64,000 nt of DNA from Ruminococcus sp. AM22-13 (GTDB taxonomy: Bacteria; Bacillota; Clostridia; Lachnospirales; Lachnospiraceae): positions 1 through 64,000 of the forward strand of contig NZ_QRIL01000010.1 in NCBI RefSeq assembly GCF_003471165.1, in the 5' to 3' direction. Under the pieces are notes generated by a model, which was not told the DNA's origin, did no database searches, and saw only the letters and a list, made by a program, of their open reading frames with translations. This document shows, one piece after another, positions 1-7,833 of this stretch; positions within the stretch are counted from its first letter, which is position 1; the number at the start of each line of letters is the position of its first letter. A program made the position numbers and the translations under genes.

Positions 1-1
1 C

Positions 2-30
2 CCACTTCAAAATCTGTAAGATTTAAGTGG
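2..30. repeat. Stem-loop at window edge, possible insertion-sequence end
   Basis: CCACTT (2-7) pairs with AAGTGG (25-30) and AAATCT (10-15) with AGATTT (19-24) around a 3-base loop, leaving a 2-base bulge. The text after it (GGCGAGAGCATGTCACA) reminds me of the 3' ends of TnpB-type IS200/IS605 elements in Clostridia. The body of such an element would lie to the left of the window. The hairpin is seen; its identity as an IS end is inference. Confidence 0.35.
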
Positions 31-103
31 CGAGAGCATGTCACATGGACGATATATTGACAGGATGATGATAGATGAAGATTTTTGATAGTCCTAAAAC
101 TAA

Positions 104-331
104 ATGGGTAATAATATGGAGCATTATCATGTCAATATTCCGAAGGATTTCAGGGATTATTCTACGGAAAACATTAAAGTTTATATTTATGAACCGTTGG
201 ATTTATCTGGAACTATTAAAATTGTAAGAAGTAAAATAGTTATTCTCTTTATATGGGGGGAGTTATTTATAATTGGTATTCTATTAATAAGAGCTGTCCA
301 GATAGAGAAAAAAAGAATAATAGGAACATAA
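104..331 (+). CDS. Possible small single-pass membrane protein, unknown
   Basis: A 75-codon frame with one hydrophobic segment (about residues 44-63) followed by a basic tail, so it would be a one-pass membrane peptide. I recognise no family. No clear ribosome site precedes the ATG at 104; a second ATG lies at 116. The same frame reopens just after its stop and runs to 661, so this may be part of a decayed longer gene rather than a working one. It lies beside the likely insertion-sequence end at the window edge, which fits a degraded accessory region. Confidence 0.25.
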   Translation: MGNNMEHYHVNIPKDFRDYSTENIKVYIYEPLDLSGTIKIVRSKIVILFIWGELFIIGILLIRAVQIEKKRIIGT

Positions 332-705
332 TCCTTTTTGGCTTGGCAGATTGATTTTGTAGGGTTACGTTATACATTGGTAACATTATACAGACACTAT
401 GAAGTATTGTTTTTCACTGTAGATAATAGATTTGGCGCCATTGATATTCTGAAAGAAGATAAGACCTGCGATGATGACTACACAATTGAGTATCTGCGTG
501 CACATTGCGGTATATTTTGTCTGAATTCGGTTGCCGTAGCCCGCTACGACGCCCTCATCCGGACAAAATCTCCCACAAATTGTGACGCACATCTTGCGAA
601 AAGCATTTTTCAAACACACTTTAGGGAGAATATAAGAATAAAGAAAATCGTAAATCTATAATTTTTTATTCGGTTACGATTGACTCGGATGAGGCTGAAT
701 AAAAA
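332..705. other. Stretch without a recognised gene
   Basis: An open frame runs from a TTG at 338 to 661 in the same frame as the preceding small ORF, but it has no ribosome site and no family I recognise, and the antisense frame (386-619) is no better. I read this as decayed or non-coding DNA between the insertion-sequence end and the esterase promoter. Confidence 0.3.
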
Positions 706-734
706 TTGATATTTGTATGTATCCCGATTATACT
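706..734 (+). promoter_or_regulatory. Sigma-A-type promoter for the esterase
   Basis: TTGATA (706-711), a 17-base spacer and TATACT (729-734), followed by a GGAGG ribosome site at 762-766 and the ATG at 775. Confidence 0.6.
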
Positions 735-774
735 GGGTATATCATGTTATATTTTAGGTTTGGAGGTTACATCG

Positions 775-1629
775 ATGATACATGAAAAAATAGAAATCCA
801 TTTAAAAGACTCTGAGTTCACAGCAAACTTATTTACCTATTTTCTGGATAATTCTCCGGAGATAGACCCAGAGAGAAAGAGGCCGGTTGTATTGATTTGT
901 CCAGGTGGCGGATATGCAATGACATCGGACAGAGAGGCAGAAGCACTGGCTGTTAAGTTTATGGCAATGGGGTATCATGCAGCAATTCTTCGTTACAGCG
1001 TTGCACCGGCACGTTTCCCGGAGGCACTTCTGCAGTTGGCTACAGCAGTTGCAATGCTTCGTGAGAATGCAGATAAATGGAATATTGATACTGAGAAAAT
1101 TGTTGTCCAGGGTTCTTCCGCCGGTGGACATCTGGCAGCAAGCCTTGGTGTTTTCTGGAACAAACCGTTTGTGGCGGAAGCTCTGGAAATGGATGCTGAA
1201 AAATTCTGCCCTAATGGACTTATGCTCAGTTATCCGGTAATTACTTCCGGAGAAAAAGCACATCAGGGTTCTTTTGAGAGCGTTCTTGGAGAAGACTATG
1301 CAGATGAAGAGAAACTCAGATTCTTGTCACTGGAATTCAATGTAACCAAAGATACTCCACCGACGTTCATGTGGCACACTGCCCCGGATGACACCGTTCC
1401 GGTAGAGAATTCCCTGCTGTTTTTCCAGGCTCTTCATGCGCTGGACATTCCGGCAGAATTACATATCTATCCCGTAGGAGGTCACGGCTTGGGCCTTGCA
1501 ACCGCTGAAACCTCCTGCCCCAATGGCTACGGCATCCAGGCAGAATGTGAAACCTGGGTACAGCTTGCCGGGGATTGGATGAAACATACATTTGAAGCGA
1601 AAGAAATAATGAAAGCACAGTGGGAATAA
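775..1629 (+). CDS. Alpha/beta hydrolase (acetyl-esterase/lipase-like)
   Basis: Predicted cytoplasmic carboxylesterase of the alpha/beta-hydrolase fold, 284 residues with no signal peptide. The oxyanion-hole segment CPGGGY is at residues 42-47, the nucleophile elbow GSSAGG puts the serine at 115, and the acid and base are likely Asp205/206 (TAPDDTVP) and His237 (GGHGLG). This pattern is typical of BD-FAE/acetyl-xylan-esterase-like proteins that deacetylate small sugar or xylo-oligosaccharide substrates, but the substrate cannot be read from sequence. I chose ATG 775 because GGAGG lies 8 bases upstream; the longer frame from 706 would start inside the -35 box. It has its own promoter and is followed by a terminator, so it is probably monocistronic. 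Confidence 0.85.
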   Translation: MIHEKIEIHLKDSEFTANLFTYFLDNSPEIDPERKRPVVLICPGGGYAMTSDREAEALAVKFMAMGYHAAILRYSVAPARFPEALLQLATAVAMLRENADKWNIDTEKIVVQGSSAGGHLAASLGVFWNKPFVAEALEMDAEKFCPNGLMLSYPVITSGEKAHQGSFESVLGEDYADEEKLRFLSLEFNVTKDTPPTFMWHTAPDDTVPVENSLLFFQALHALDIPAELHIYPVGGHGLGLATAETSCPNGYGIQAECETWVQLAGDWMKHTFEAKEIMKAQWE

Positions 1630-1645
1630 GGTGGTACAGACGAGA

Positions 1646-1683
1646 GGGAGTGCAAGAATAGCACTCCCTGTTTATCTTTTTTT
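1646..1683 (+). terminator. Rho-independent terminator after the esterase
   Basis: GGGAGTGC (1646-1653), a 7-base loop and GCACTCCC (1661-1668), followed by a T-rich run to 1683. It lies between convergent genes and may also help end the leftward operon. Confidence 0.8.
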
Positions 1684-1707
1684 ACATATCAGCTGAGATA
1701 TGAAAAT

Positions 1708-1914
1708 TCACTCAATATCCAGTTCCGGCGGCTCATCCATAGTGTCGGAAACATATTTCCCGTTTTTCTTACGCTGCCGGACGCATTCAGTAAGCAGATA
1801 CTCGATCTGGCCGTTGACGGAGCGGAAATCATCTTCTGCCCAGGCGGCAATCTGATCATAAAGCTTTGCAGAAAGCCTGAGCGGAATCTGTTTCTTTGGT
1901 CTGGTATCAGCCAT
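1708..1914 (-). CDS. Arc-type ribbon-helix-helix DNA-binding protein
   Basis: A 68-residue protein. KKQIPLRLSAKLYDQIAAWA (about residues 7-26) is the beta-strand and first helix of a ribbon-helix-helix (Arc/MetJ) fold, and the FRSVNGQIEYLLTECVRQ segment is the second helix. Such proteins bind DNA as dimers through the strand. Its ATG (1912-1914) overlaps the TAA of the upstream SPFH gene by one base (TAATG), so the two are translationally coupled. The operon promoter carries two TGATATCA sites 11 bases apart (3003-3021), the arrangement expected for tandem ribbon-helix-helix dimers, so autorepression is likely. The fold is confident; the target is inference. Confidence 0.8.
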   Translation of the reverse strand: MADTRPKKQIPLRLSAKLYDQIAAWAEDDFRSVNGQIEYLLTECVRQRKKNGKYVSDTMDEPPELDIE

Positions 1915-2933
1915 TAGTACAGACTGCCGGAATTAACCACCGGCTGGGCATCGTGATTGCCACACAGTACAACGAGAAGATTAGAAACCATGGCCGCTTT
2001 CCGCTCCTCATCAAGCTCAACCACATTGTTCTCGTTCAATCGTTCCAGTGCCATTTCAACCATGCCAACAGCACCATCTACGATCATCTTTCTCGCATCA
2101 ATAATAGCAGAAGCCTGCTGTCTCTGCAGCATAACAGCTGCAATCTCAGGAGCATAAGCCAGATAGGTGATGCGTGCCTCAATAATCTCAAGACCAGCCT
2201 CCGCAACCTTCTGCTGAATCTCATCCCGGATACGTCCGGCTACAATTTCGCTGGAACCACGCAGGCTGCCCTCATCTGCAACACCATCCCCTGTTGTATC
2301 CACATTCGGAGCTACATCATAAGGATAAATCCTTACAATATTGCGAAGAGCACTATCACACTGCAGGGAAAGATATTCCTTATAGTTATCGACATTAAAA
2401 ACAGCCTTTGCAGTATCTGTCACACGCCATATAACCGCAATTCCGATTTCTACAGGATTACCCAGACAGTCATTGATCTTCTGACGGTTATTGTTCAGAG
2501 TCATGATCTTCAGGGAAATCTTTTTACTCACATAAGAGCTATTGGAAGATCCGCTGGTGCCTGCCGCAGCTAATGTCAAAACTGATTTGGCAGCATTACC
2601 GCCATCTACATCGCCGCTCTGATTTAATTTCGTCTTAGCTGCCGGATTCACTGCTGTACAAAAAGGATTTACCCAATAAAAGCCGTCATCCTTCAGTGTG
2701 CCCACATAATTACCAAACAAGGTAAGAACCAGAGCTTCCTGAGGCTTTAGTACCTTTAATCCAAGAAATGGAATCCATCCCAAAGATAACCAGATGAATC
2801 CGACCGCAGCCATTGGAATACAATGAAAGATGGAACCGATTATAGCAAGTGCTGTTGCTGCCGCATACAACAAAATGAAGAGAATCATCATTGCCATACC
2901 ATTCTTCTTACTGCTTAAAACTTTTTCCTGCAT
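1914..2933 (-). CDS. SPFH/Band 7 domain membrane protein
   Basis: A 339-residue stomatin/prohibitin/flotillin-family membrane scaffold. Two hydrophobic segments lie in roughly residues 13-60, then the SPFH domain begins (LKPQEALVLTLFGNYVGTLKDDGFYW in two parts, about 62-90), with the usual ITYLAYAPEIA...QRQQASAIIDAR stretch near residues 255-285. A low-complexity Gly/Ser/Ala insert sits in the domain near residues 107-135. Members organise membrane microdomains and often act in stress responses; the specific role here is unknown. I chose ATG 2933 because AGGAGG lies 7 bases upstream; the longer frame to 3011 would run into the promoter. It is coupled to the downstream ribbon-helix-helix gene. 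Confidence 0.85.
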   Translation of the reverse strand: MQEKVLSSKKNGMAMMILFILLYAAATALAIIGSIFHCIPMAAVGFIWLSLGWIPFLGLKVLKPQEALVLTLFGNYVGTLKDDGFYWVNPFCTAVNPAAKTKLNQSGDVDGGNAAKSVLTLAAAGTSGSSNSSYVSKKISLKIMTLNNNRQKINDCLGNPVEIGIAVIWRVTDTAKAVFNVDNYKEYLSLQCDSALRNIVRIYPYDVAPNVDTTGDGVADEGSLRGSSEIVAGRIRDEIQQKVAEAGLEIIEARITYLAYAPEIAAVMLQRQQASAIIDARKMIVDGAVGMVEMALERLNENNVVELDEERKAAMVSNLLVVLCGNHDAQPVVNSGSLY

Positions 2934-3001
2934 AATAAACCTCCTGACTGGTATATGCATTGCTTTACCATAAAAATATGTATGAACTGGTTGATGTACA
3001 A

Positions 3002-3030
3002 ATGATATCATTTTGATATCAAAATGTCAA
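3002..3030 (-). promoter_or_regulatory. Promoter with paired palindromic operator, SPFH operon
   Basis: On the minus strand: TTGACA (3030-3025), 17-base spacer, TATCAT (3007-3002). The perfect palindrome CATTTTGATATCAAAATG (3009-3026) fills the spacer. TGATATCA occurs twice, at 3003-3010 (over the -10) and 3014-3021, with centres 11 bases apart (one helical turn). A dimer bound at both sites would block RNA polymerase. Confidence 0.7.
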
Positions 3031-3147
3031 TGCTGAAGAATATTGGATGTGATAAAGAAGAACATTTAATGTGTAGAGGAAAATTTCAGTATAAAAATTC
3101 GTAATTCTCAGTTATAATTGAGCTAACACGTTCTGGAGTAATGAGAG

Positions 3148-4107
3148 ATGAGGGTGAATATCTCAAATAATGTAACCAAACAGGCAATTAAAGATGCCTG
3201 TACTGCTTATAAGAACTTTTTCAGGGGTTTGCAAAAGTTCCTAGGATTCAAGTCAAAAAAGAGATCAATGCCGAAGTTCTATCAGGACAACGTTAAGATA
3301 CGCTTCAGTAATACACACATTAAATTTGAAGGCTTTTCTTCCGGCAGGAAAGCAAATAAAAAAATGAATTGGGTAAGACTTGCAGAACATGGACGTATTC
3401 CGACAAATGCTAAATATATGAACCCGAGAATATCTTTTGACGGATTGAACTGGTGGATCAGCGTATGTGTAGAATTTCCTGACTGCAGGGAAACACTTAA
3501 TGATGACGGAGTCGGCATAGACCTGGGAATCAAAGATCTGGCTGTCTGCTCTGATGGGACTAAGTATAAGAACATCAATAAGAGTCGGAAAGTAAAGAAA
3601 TTAGAAAAACAGAAACGCAGATTACAGCGTAGTATCTCTCGTTCTTACGAGAAAAATAAGAAAGGGGAAAGTTACTGTAAAACAAATAATGTAATCAGAA
3701 AGGAAAAACTTTTATTAAAACGAAATCACAGATTAACAAACATCCGTAAAAATTATTTAAATCAGACCATATCGGAGATCGTAAATCGAAAACCAAGATT
3801 TATATGTATTGAAGATCTGAATGTCAGCGGAATAATGAAAAACAGACATTTATCCAAAGCAGTTCAGGCACAGGAATTTTTTGGGTTTAGAAAACAGCTT
3901 GAATATAGGTGCAGCGATAAAGGGAACCAGCTTATTGTGGTCGATCGGTTTTATCCATCCTCAAAGCTTTGCAGCTGTTGTGGAAACATCAAAAAAGATC
4001 TGAAGTTATCTGACAGAGTTTATAGATGTGCGTGTGGGAATATGATTGACAGGGATTTCCAGGCATCTATAAATCTCAAGACTTATGGAGAAAAATTTGC
4101 AGGCTGA
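3148..4107 (+). CDS. tnpB: TnpB-family RNA-guided endonuclease, 5'-truncated
   Basis: A 319-residue TnpB-like protein of IS200/IS605 elements. The RuvC acidic residues are intact: Asp125 (GVGIDLGIKD), Glu222 (ICIEDLNVSG) and Asp303 (DRDFQASINL). So is the zinc site, Cys275/278/294/296. Full-length relatives have about 60-100 more residues at the N-terminus; here the frame opens at VTKQAIKDACTAYKNFF, which is normally internal, and an in-frame TGA sits just upstream (3142). No tnpA and no recognisable left end are present. I read it as an immobile remnant: the nuclease residues survive, but the N-terminal part that helps hold the guide RNA and DNA is missing. It lies between the SPFH operon and an ATPase gene. 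Confidence 0.75.
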   Translation: MRVNISNNVTKQAIKDACTAYKNFFRGLQKFLGFKSKKRSMPKFYQDNVKIRFSNTHIKFEGFSSGRKANKKMNWVRLAEHGRIPTNAKYMNPRISFDGLNWWISVCVEFPDCRETLNDDGVGIDLGIKDLAVCSDGTKYKNINKSRKVKKLEKQKRRLQRSISRSYEKNKKGESYCKTNNVIRKEKLLLKRNHRLTNIRKNYLNQTISEIVNRKPRFICIEDLNVSGIMKNRHLSKAVQAQEFFGFRKQLEYRCSDKGNQLIVVDRFYPSSKLCSCCGNIKKDLKLSDRVYRCACGNMIDRDFQASINLKTYGEKFAG

Positions 4108-4265
4108 CACTGAAATGTTAATGCAAATATGTACGGATACGTTAGTCTGGAATTTACGCCTATGGAGAGTACAGGAACTTGTGAGTAGATTGATATTTAT
4201 ATCATCAAAAGCATACTCGTTGAAGTAGGAATGGAACATAGAAGTTTATAACTTTTTATAAGTTT
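4108..4265 (+). mobile_element. Right end of TnpB element with probable omega-RNA region
   Basis: The non-coding tail directly after tnpB contains several short stem regions and ends in AAGTTTATAA-CTTT-TTATAAGTTT (4242-4265), a stem with two G-T pairs resembling the subterminal hairpin of IS200/IS605 right ends. In this family the guide (omega/reRNA) is transcribed from the tnpB 3' end through the right end, with the guide lying just outside. The element boundary near 4265-4272 is approximate. Confidence 0.45.
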
Positions 4266-4284
4266 TCAGTAACGGAGGCTGCAT

Positions 4285-5517
4285 ATGTTTTATGGGAGAG
4301 AAACTGAGAGAAAAAAATTGTGTACCATGTTCCGCTCAGACGGTCAAATGATTTCTCTGATTTATGGCAGACGGCGAATTGGAAAAAGTGAACTTATTAA
4401 GCAGGTACTAAAAGAAACAGATATAAAAAGCATTTATTATGAATGTAAACAAACTACAGAACAGAATAATGTAGAAAGTTTAGCTGAACTTATAGGCGAA
4501 ATATTTGACTTTCCCAAACCTGCATTTGAAAATATGGAAGCTCTGTTGCGATTTTTGTTTAAAAAATCAGAAAAAGAACCGATGATTTTTGTTTTGGATG
4601 AATATCCATATTTAAGGGAAAATTCAAAGGGACTTGACAGCGTTTTGCAATCTGTCATAGATCATTACAAAGATACTTCTAATATGAAACTTATTGTCTG
4701 TGGTTCTTATGTGGATACGATGAAAGCTCTTTTGGAAAAACAAAATCCGCTATATGGAAGAATTGATCTTACGATTAATCTGAAGCCAATGGACTATTAT
4801 GAATCAGCAATGTTTTATTCTGGGTTTTCAGAAGAAGATAAAGTAAGATTGTATAGTGTGTTTGGTGGAATTCCGTATTATAACCGGCTGATTGATGCAA
4901 AAAAAAGTGTACGGGAGAATATCATTGAATTGATTGCTTCATCCGGGGCACGTCTGGAAAATGAGGTATCTATGTACCTGAACTCAGAAATTTCAAAAAT
5001 TACAAATGCAAATGAAGTCTTTGAAGCACTTGCAAAAGGATTTAGCAGATATAAAGATATCCTTGACCAGTCGAATGTCTCAAGCGGACCTGCGTTAGTA
5101 GATATTCTTGATAAGCTGATGCGCATGGATGTTGTTGCAAAAGAAGCTCCGATTAACGATGAAAACAACAGAAAAAAATCGGGATATTTTATTTCAGATA
5201 ATCTGTCTTTGTTCTATTATAAATATATTTTCAGAAATATGTCGCGAATGAATATTATGGATCCGGATATTTTTTATGATAGATATATTGCAGATGATTT
5301 TGAAACAAAATATATACCAAAGTGCTTTGAGAGGATTTGCAAACAATATCTGATCAGAAAAGAACCTATAACAGAGAGTATTGTCCAAAATGAAATCCGT
5401 CAGGTAAAACAAACCGGACTGGAATGTTATCGATATGGATTTTTTTCAAGATCAGGATTTACCTGTGAAGAAGGAACAAACCGTATATTGATTGAATTAA
5501 GGGAATTGTATAAATAA
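4285..5517 (+). CDS. DUF234-type AAA ATPase, nuclease domain largely deleted
   Basis: A 410-residue STAND/AAA-like ATPase of the 'archaeal ATPase' group. The Walker A motif is GRRRIGKS (residues 28-35) and the Walker B motif is PMIFVLDEYPYL (about 97-108). A winged-helix region lies in the middle, followed by the DUF234 part. Relatives I remember end in a PD-(D/E)XK-like nuclease fold with a conserved glycine/tryptophan-rich entry and an acidic E-x-K core, then a tail like KEPVT...EIRQVKATGL.CYRYGFFSRSGF. Here FERICKQYLIR joins directly to KEPITESIVQNEIRQVKQTG near 5350-5365, so about 45 residues that hold the catalytic core appear to be missing in frame. It starts at ATG 4285 with GGAGG just upstream. 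The ATPase call is firm; the deletion rests on remembered family structure. Confidence 0.8.
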   Translation: MFYGRETERKKLCTMFRSDGQMISLIYGRRRIGKSELIKQVLKETDIKSIYYECKQTTEQNNVESLAELIGEIFDFPKPAFENMEALLRFLFKKSEKEPMIFVLDEYPYLRENSKGLDSVLQSVIDHYKDTSNMKLIVCGSYVDTMKALLEKQNPLYGRIDLTINLKPMDYYESAMFYSGFSEEDKVRLYSVFGGIPYYNRLIDAKKSVRENIIELIASSGARLENEVSMYLNSEISKITNANEVFEALAKGFSRYKDILDQSNVSSGPALVDILDKLMRMDVVAKEAPINDENNRKKSGYFISDNLSLFYYKYIFRNMSRMNIMDPDIFYDRYIADDFETKYIPKCFERICKQYLIRKEPITESIVQNEIRQVKQTGLECYRYGFFSRSGFTCEEGTNRILIELRELYK

Positions 5518-5599
5518 AAGGCTGATTCCAGTGCCCGTATGGATAGTATAAGTAAATACAGGTCATCTGCTGTCGGAGCAGAAAAAAATGCAAAGTAGT

Positions 5600-5632
5600 G
5601 CTGAGTAAAGATAATAAAATCAAATACTCAGC
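5600..5632 (-). terminator. Possible terminator overlapping the kinase stop codon
   Basis: GCTGAGTA (5600-5607) pairs with TACTCAGC (5625-5632). On the minus strand the hairpin contains the histidine-kinase stop codon and is followed by a weak T-rich run (the A-rich 5582-5588). Moderate support only. Confidence 0.4.
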
Positions 5633-6939
5633 ATAATTTTTGCAGAGAAAATCCCGTTTTCATAGGTGAAACTGCATGCACCGCCGTTTTTGTCGGTAAT
5701 GTGGCGGACGGATTCGATTCCTATGCCGTTTCCTGAGCGTTTGGAGGATTGGAAAATATTGTTTTTTTGCTGTATTTTGCCATCGAAGGTGTTCTCCACA
5801 TGAATCAGAAGGAGATGATTATGGTGGGGGTAAACTTCCACATTAATCTTTCTGCGGGCAGGCTCTGTTTTCGCACTTGCCTGGATGGCATTTTCCAGCA
5901 GATTGGAAAACACAAGGCACAGATTAATCTCATCTATGGAAAGATCAGCAGGCAGAGAAACCAGTGCATGAAAAGGAATGTTTTCTCTTTCTGCAAGGGT
6001 GGAATAATATCCGAAAACACTGTCAACAGCCTGATTTTCACAGAAATGCAGGTTATAGTCAGAGATTTTTCCGGTTGCAGCGGAGAGATATTTTTTGATC
6101 TTTTCCATGTCACCCTGTTCTGCCAGAGAGGATAACTGCACAAAGTGATGCCGGATATCGTGACGCGCCTGTCTGGCTTCTTCAATAGCCATGCAGAGAT
6201 TCTCGTATCTTTCCTGCTGAAGAGTAAGAAAATGGTTCTCCTGCTGAAGTCTGGCATTTTTGTTCAGACTGACTGCCATCATAAGAAACATGACATAAAA
6301 CAGAAGCAGGATTATGAGCAGTACAAGACTTAAAACAATATAGCACTGCAGGACCCGTCCGGTATATAAAGTACCGCGGTATTTAGGAATCATAAAAAGA
6401 TTCACTCCGATGAAGATTACCGGAAGAATCCAGAATACGTACCAGGTCTGGGCAAAGTTCTCGTCTGTGATCATTGTCTGTACACAGTGGCGGGCAGGAT
6501 ACCAGGCTGCCAGAACAAAAAGCAGACAGATCACGTTATAGAAAATCCCGGCACCGGTGTGAAACCACAGTTCATTTTCTGTAATATGCAGGTCTGCGGT
6601 CATAAGTGCATTAACTGCCCGGGACAAACTTTTGACACATGTAAAAACTGCGAAGACTGCAAGAAAAATACTGACAGATTTCCAGACAGAGATTTTCAGT
6701 GTTTTGTGATAAATGAGCATAATCACAGGCAGCAGAGGAAACAGGAACCATCTGGTGGGAATTTGCAGGGCACAGCAAACCGCTCCTCCCAAAATACAGA
6801 TTCCCAGAAGAAGAGGAAGAAGCCATGCTGTCAGCTTAAGCGGTGTCTGTCTCAGATAGCTCTTTACAGGCAGATATGCCAGCAGTATACCGGGAATGAT
6901 TACGGAAAGTTCAAGTACAGGGCGAAGTATGTCAGTCAT
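5620..6939 (-). CDS. AgrC/VirS-like sensor histidine kinase (GHKL)
   Basis: A 439-residue membrane sensor kinase. The first half (to about residue 225) holds six or so membrane helices, as in peptide-sensing AgrC-type kinases. The phospho-acceptor region is RQARHDIRHHFVQLSSL near residues 257-273, the N box is LVFSNLLENAIQAS and the G box is NGIGIESVRHITDKNGG. It belongs to the HPK10 (GHKL) class that pairs with LytTR regulators; the partner gene lies directly upstream with one base between them. AGGAGGT precedes the ATG. No AgrB/AgrD-like peptide gene is visible nearby, so the ligand is unknown. Confidence 0.88.
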   Translation of the reverse strand: MTDILRPVLELSVIIPGILLAYLPVKSYLRQTPLKLTAWLLPLLLGICILGGAVCCALQIPTRWFLFPLLPVIMLIYHKTLKISVWKSVSIFLAVFAVFTCVKSLSRAVNALMTADLHITENELWFHTGAGIFYNVICLLFVLAAWYPARHCVQTMITDENFAQTWYVFWILPVIFIGVNLFMIPKYRGTLYTGRVLQCYIVLSLVLLIILLLFYVMFLMMAVSLNKNARLQQENHFLTLQQERYENLCMAIEEARQARHDIRHHFVQLSSLAEQGDMEKIKKYLSAATGKISDYNLHFCENQAVDSVFGYYSTLAERENIPFHALVSLPADLSIDEINLCLVFSNLLENAIQASAKTEPARRKINVEVYPHHNHLLLIHVENTFDGKIQQKNNIFQSSKRSGNGIGIESVRHITDKNGGACSFTYENGIFSAKIMLSI

Positions 6940-6940
6940 T

Positions 6941-7657
6941 TCAGGACCTCCTTTGGAACAGAAATTCCATAAATGTCTGTCTGGCGTTTTTGAGAAGCTT
7001 CCTGCTTACCGGGATATTACTTCCGTTATCAAGGCGAAAGCCTGTTCCGTCAAAATCAACGGCATGTTCCAGATTGATCACAACGCCCCGGTTACACTGA
7101 TAGAAACGTGAGTCCATTTTCAGGGAGGTTATGAAGGAGTCAAAGGACTGACGGGTGACCAGTTCCCTTTCACCGGCAGTGTGGATGTGGATCATATGGG
7201 AAAAATGCTCTGCGTAGATTATTTTCCGGAAGGGAATCTGAATATTACTGCCGTTTACCTTTACATCTATGTATTTCCCGGAATCCGGGATGCGGGAAAG
7301 GATTTCATCTGCCAGTGCGGAAATATCATTTTCACTGTAGGGCTTTACAAGATAGTGCAGAGCCCGGACCTGAAATCCCTCTAAAGCATGGTCAGTGGAA
7401 CTTGTTGTAAAGATCAGCAGACAGTCAGTGTCTGATCTGCGAAGTTCTTTTGCTGTATCAATTCCGTTAGAACCATTCATATAAATATCCAGAAACACTA
7501 CAGTGAAAGGACATTCCTTCGCTGCAGTGAGGAAAGCTTCTCCATTTTCATATTCCAATATATCTGTATGGACATTGCGCCTGGAAAACTGAGATTCCAG
7601 TCTGTTGTGAAGCAGTGTCCGTTCTTCTGAAATATCATCAACAATTGCAATTCTCAT
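6941..7657 (-). CDS. LytTR-family response regulator (AgrA-like)
   Basis: A 238-residue cytoplasmic regulator. The receiver domain has Asp7/Asp8, phospho-acceptor Asp57 (VVFLDIYMNG) and the conserved Lys in HYLVKPYS. The LytTR DNA-binding domain occupies about residues 135-235 (IQIPFRKIIYAEHFSHMIHI...). It is the first gene of a leftward operon with the GHKL kinase. LytTR proteins bind pairs of roughly 9-base direct repeats two helical turns apart; such a pair lies in the divergent promoter region at 7726-7754, so it probably controls the rightward genes and perhaps itself. Confidence 0.9.
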   Translation of the reverse strand: MRIAIVDDISEERTLLHNRLESQFSRRNVHTDILEYENGEAFLTAAKECPFTVVFLDIYMNGSNGIDTAKELRRSDTDCLLIFTTSSTDHALEGFQVRALHYLVKPYSENDISALADEILSRIPDSGKYIDVKVNGSNIQIPFRKIIYAEHFSHMIHIHTAGERELVTRQSFDSFITSLKMDSRFYQCNRGVVINLEHAVDFDGTGFRLDNGSNIPVSRKLLKNARQTFMEFLFQRRS

Positions 7658-7725
7658 AGTAAATCTTCCTTATATTTATAAAATCTACTATAAGTATATC
7701 ACAAAATAACACCACGGAGTTGCAA

Positions 7726-7788
7726 TTCGTGTCATTTTCTGCCGTTTCGTGACAGAATTATTGAAAAAATTTATGACTTTTTTATAAT
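7726..7788 (+). promoter_or_regulatory. LytTR-type direct repeats and sigma-A promoter
   Basis: TTCGTGTCA (7726-7734) and TTCGTGACA (7746-7754) are direct repeats 20 bases apart start to start, about two helical turns, which is the spacing of LytTR operators. Seven bases further lies a promoter: TTGAAA (7761-7766), 16-base spacer, TATAAT (7783-7788). Placement just upstream of the -35 suggests activation of the pseudo-receiver/secreted-protein operon by the neighbouring regulator. Confidence 0.6.
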
Positions 7789-7833
7789 GAGGATAACAAA
7801 TGGGAGTACAGCAAATGGAAGAGGAGGGATGTC

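Noticed and set aside
386..619. Leftward 77-codon ORF near the window start
   Set aside because: No ribosome site, no recognisable family, and it overlaps an equally unsupported plus-strand frame.
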